64,000 nucleotides of DNA from a virus. Position numbers and translations under genes: made by a program. Within the stretch, counting starts at the first letter, position 1; every line of letters starts with the position of its first letter. Positions 62,946-64,000 of the stretch are shown in pieces. The stretch lies in the IMG/VR virus record IMGVR_UViG_3300012920_000026, positions 1 through 64,000 of that record; one strand, 5' to 3'. Under the pieces are notes generated by a model that worked only from the letters and a program-made list of their open reading frames with translations, did no database searches and was not told where the DNA came from.

Positions 62946-63383
62946 TTATCTTTCTAATTGTGAAGTAGGTTTATCTTGTGCCCTTTCGTCTTCTCTATTA
63001 GAACTAACAGAAAAATCTAAATCTTCTATAATAATCTCATTAGTCTCAATAGTCATTTTATAAGTATCTATCGCATCTCCCACATGAAGAGTTAATCTAT
63101 CATATGCGTCATTACTCATTTTAGATTTATTTGATTTATCTATTATTTTTTCAACTTCTTTAATTGTTTCTTCTAATTCTTCGTTAAGTTCTTTTAATGC
63201 ACCAGATAATTCATAAGCATATTTAGTATAACTATATCCAGTACCCCTAAACATTCCACCAATACCTTTTAATGTAGATTTTAAACCTTCATTAATTGGT
63301 TCGGTAGGTGTATTACCATATAAATTATTATCATTAAATAATGATTTAATTCTTTCTAACTCTTCTCTAATGTTTTTTTTCAT
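62946..63383 (-). CDS. Small virion-associated protein (145 aa) with leader-like N terminus
   Basis: Starts MKKNIREELERIKSLFNDNN; R-I-K-S-L-F and L-Y-G-N followed by I-N-E-G (E32) repeat the leader of the 288-residue protein. The rest is helical with a long acidic coiled coil (ALKELNEELEETIKEVEKII) and a polar C terminus. Function unknown. It lies 10 bases after the 155-residue gene. Confidence 0.62.
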   Translation of the reverse strand: MKKNIREELERIKSLFNDNNLYGNTPTEPINEGLKSTLKGIGGMFRGTGYSYTKYAYELSGALKELNEELEETIKEVEKIIDKSNKSKMSNDAYDRLTLHVGDAIDTYKMTIETNEIIIEDLDFSVSSNREDERAQDKPTSQLER

Positions 63384-63393
63384 ATTTCATATT

Positions 63394-63861
63394 TTACCAA
63401 CCAAAAATTCCATCAACATCTATTTCTGGATCAACAATATAATCAGATGATCTACCATCTTTAGAAGATAATGTTAAAAGACATTCGTGTTGAAAAGTAT
63501 CATCTATCTCATTTACTATTTTATCCAACCAATCTTTTATATCTAAATAATACGTATTATTATCACTTAATGTATTTTTTAGATGTGTAAAAATCATATT
63601 TTTATATGCTTTTGCGGCATTTTTTTCATTATCATCCAAACCATTAAATCTAGAAAAGAAGTCAACATAATTAGTACCTGTGCTATCATTTGTTTTTTCT
63701 GGGTCATCAAAAATATTACTACTACCTTCCCACCATTTTTCTACTTCTTTACAGAATTTAATCGCTTCATCATAGTCTTCATCCGTAGATGTGTTTTCAT
63801 TTAATATTCTTTTATTTGCCTCTAGAATAAAATGTCTTTTCATTTTTTCAATTCTTCCCAT
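63394..63861 (-). CDS. Hypothetical protein (155 aa) with leader-like N terminus
   Basis: Starts MGRIEKMKRHFILEANKRIL and continues N-E-N, so L-N-E (E22) and I-L-E (E14) are both possible cut sites. Asp/Glu- and aromatic-rich with a short WWEGSS turn; no known motif. First of two leader-bearing small genes before the tail tube gene; start supported by a class 2 motif 16 bases upstream. Confidence 0.6.
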   Translation of the reverse strand: MGRIEKMKRHFILEANKRILNENTSTDEDYDEAIKFCKEVEKWWEGSSNIFDDPEKTNDSTGTNYVDFFSRFNGLDDNEKNAAKAYKNMIFTHLKNTLSDNNTYYLDIKDWLDKIVNEIDDTFQHECLLTLSSKDGRSSDYIVDPEIDVDGIFGW

Positions 63862-63877
63862 AACTTCTATTTTTTAT

Positions 63878-63885
63878 ATAAATAT
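63878..63885 (-). promoter_or_regulatory. Class 2 motif ATATTTAT
   Basis: ATATTTAT followed by ATAAAAAA, 16 bases upstream of the ATG at 63861. Confidence 0.45.
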
Positions 63886-63904
63886 TAAAAAAATAAATAA
63901 AACA

Positions 63905-64000
63905 TCATTTTTTAATAATAATTCTTTTTTTCTTTGGGTTATTTGGGTCTGAAGTATCATAAACTAAAAATTTAACATCAGGATATATTTTTTTTAATTT
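63905..64000 (-). CDS. Partial gene, C-terminal end only
   Basis: The frame is open to the right edge and ends at TGA 63905. The last residues read KIYPDVKFLVYDTSDPNN followed by a basic PKKKRIIIKK tail. Too short to identify. Confidence 0.62.
   Translation of the reverse strand, partial: KLKKIYPDVKFLVYDTSDPNNPKKKRIIIKK

Overview
The window is a very AT-rich stretch of a large tailed-phage genome with a contractile, T4-like tail. Almost every gene lies on the minus strand; only the first gene, cut by the left edge, is on the plus strand. A T4-type baseplate and tail set (gp6-, gp25-, gp53- and gp19-like proteins, tape measure, hub) sits beside a T4-type replication set (primase, helicase, RecA/UvsX-like recombinase, gp32-like protein, RNase H-type nuclease, RuvC-like resolvase) and a class II ribonucleotide reductase. 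The host is probably a member of the Bacteroidota. Starts lack Shine-Dalgarno sequences, the early promoters match the Bacteroidota pattern TTTG-N19/21-TAnnTTTG, and one tail protein carries a beta-propeller of a type common in secreted Bacteroidota proteins.

Layout, read from right to left (direction of transcription). 64000-62373: end of a cut gene, two small proteins with leader-like N termini, and the tail tube gene with its own terminator. 62289-51936: three large proteins with possible cleavable leaders, a gp26-like gene that needs a +1 frameshift to be read in full, a 402-residue protein and the tape measure. 51724-42206: baseplate proteins, one with an OmpA-like domain, then gp53-like and a 1903-residue hub. 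42169-33226: small unknown genes, an acidic protein, gp32-like protein, UvsX, 5' nuclease, helicase, class II reductase. 33123-5559: gp25, gp6 and a run of very large baseplate, fiber or adhesin proteins of up to 2765 residues. 5520-1573: RuvC-like resolvase, primase, GIY-YIG nuclease, a cyclic-phosphate-processing receiver protein, four small genes and tRNA-Leu(UAA) and tRNA-Arg(UCU).

Two promoter-like classes can be read by eye. Class 1 is TTTG-N20-TATATTTG (or close). At four genes it is followed by exactly four bases and the ATG, which predicts leaderless mRNAs, and in three of these the whole 36-base intergenic gap is nothing but the promoter. Class 2 is ATATTTAT followed by a few A/T, found just upstream of many structural genes, and may be the late signal. 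No stretch longer than 300 bases lacks a gene; the longest gap is 51725-51935.
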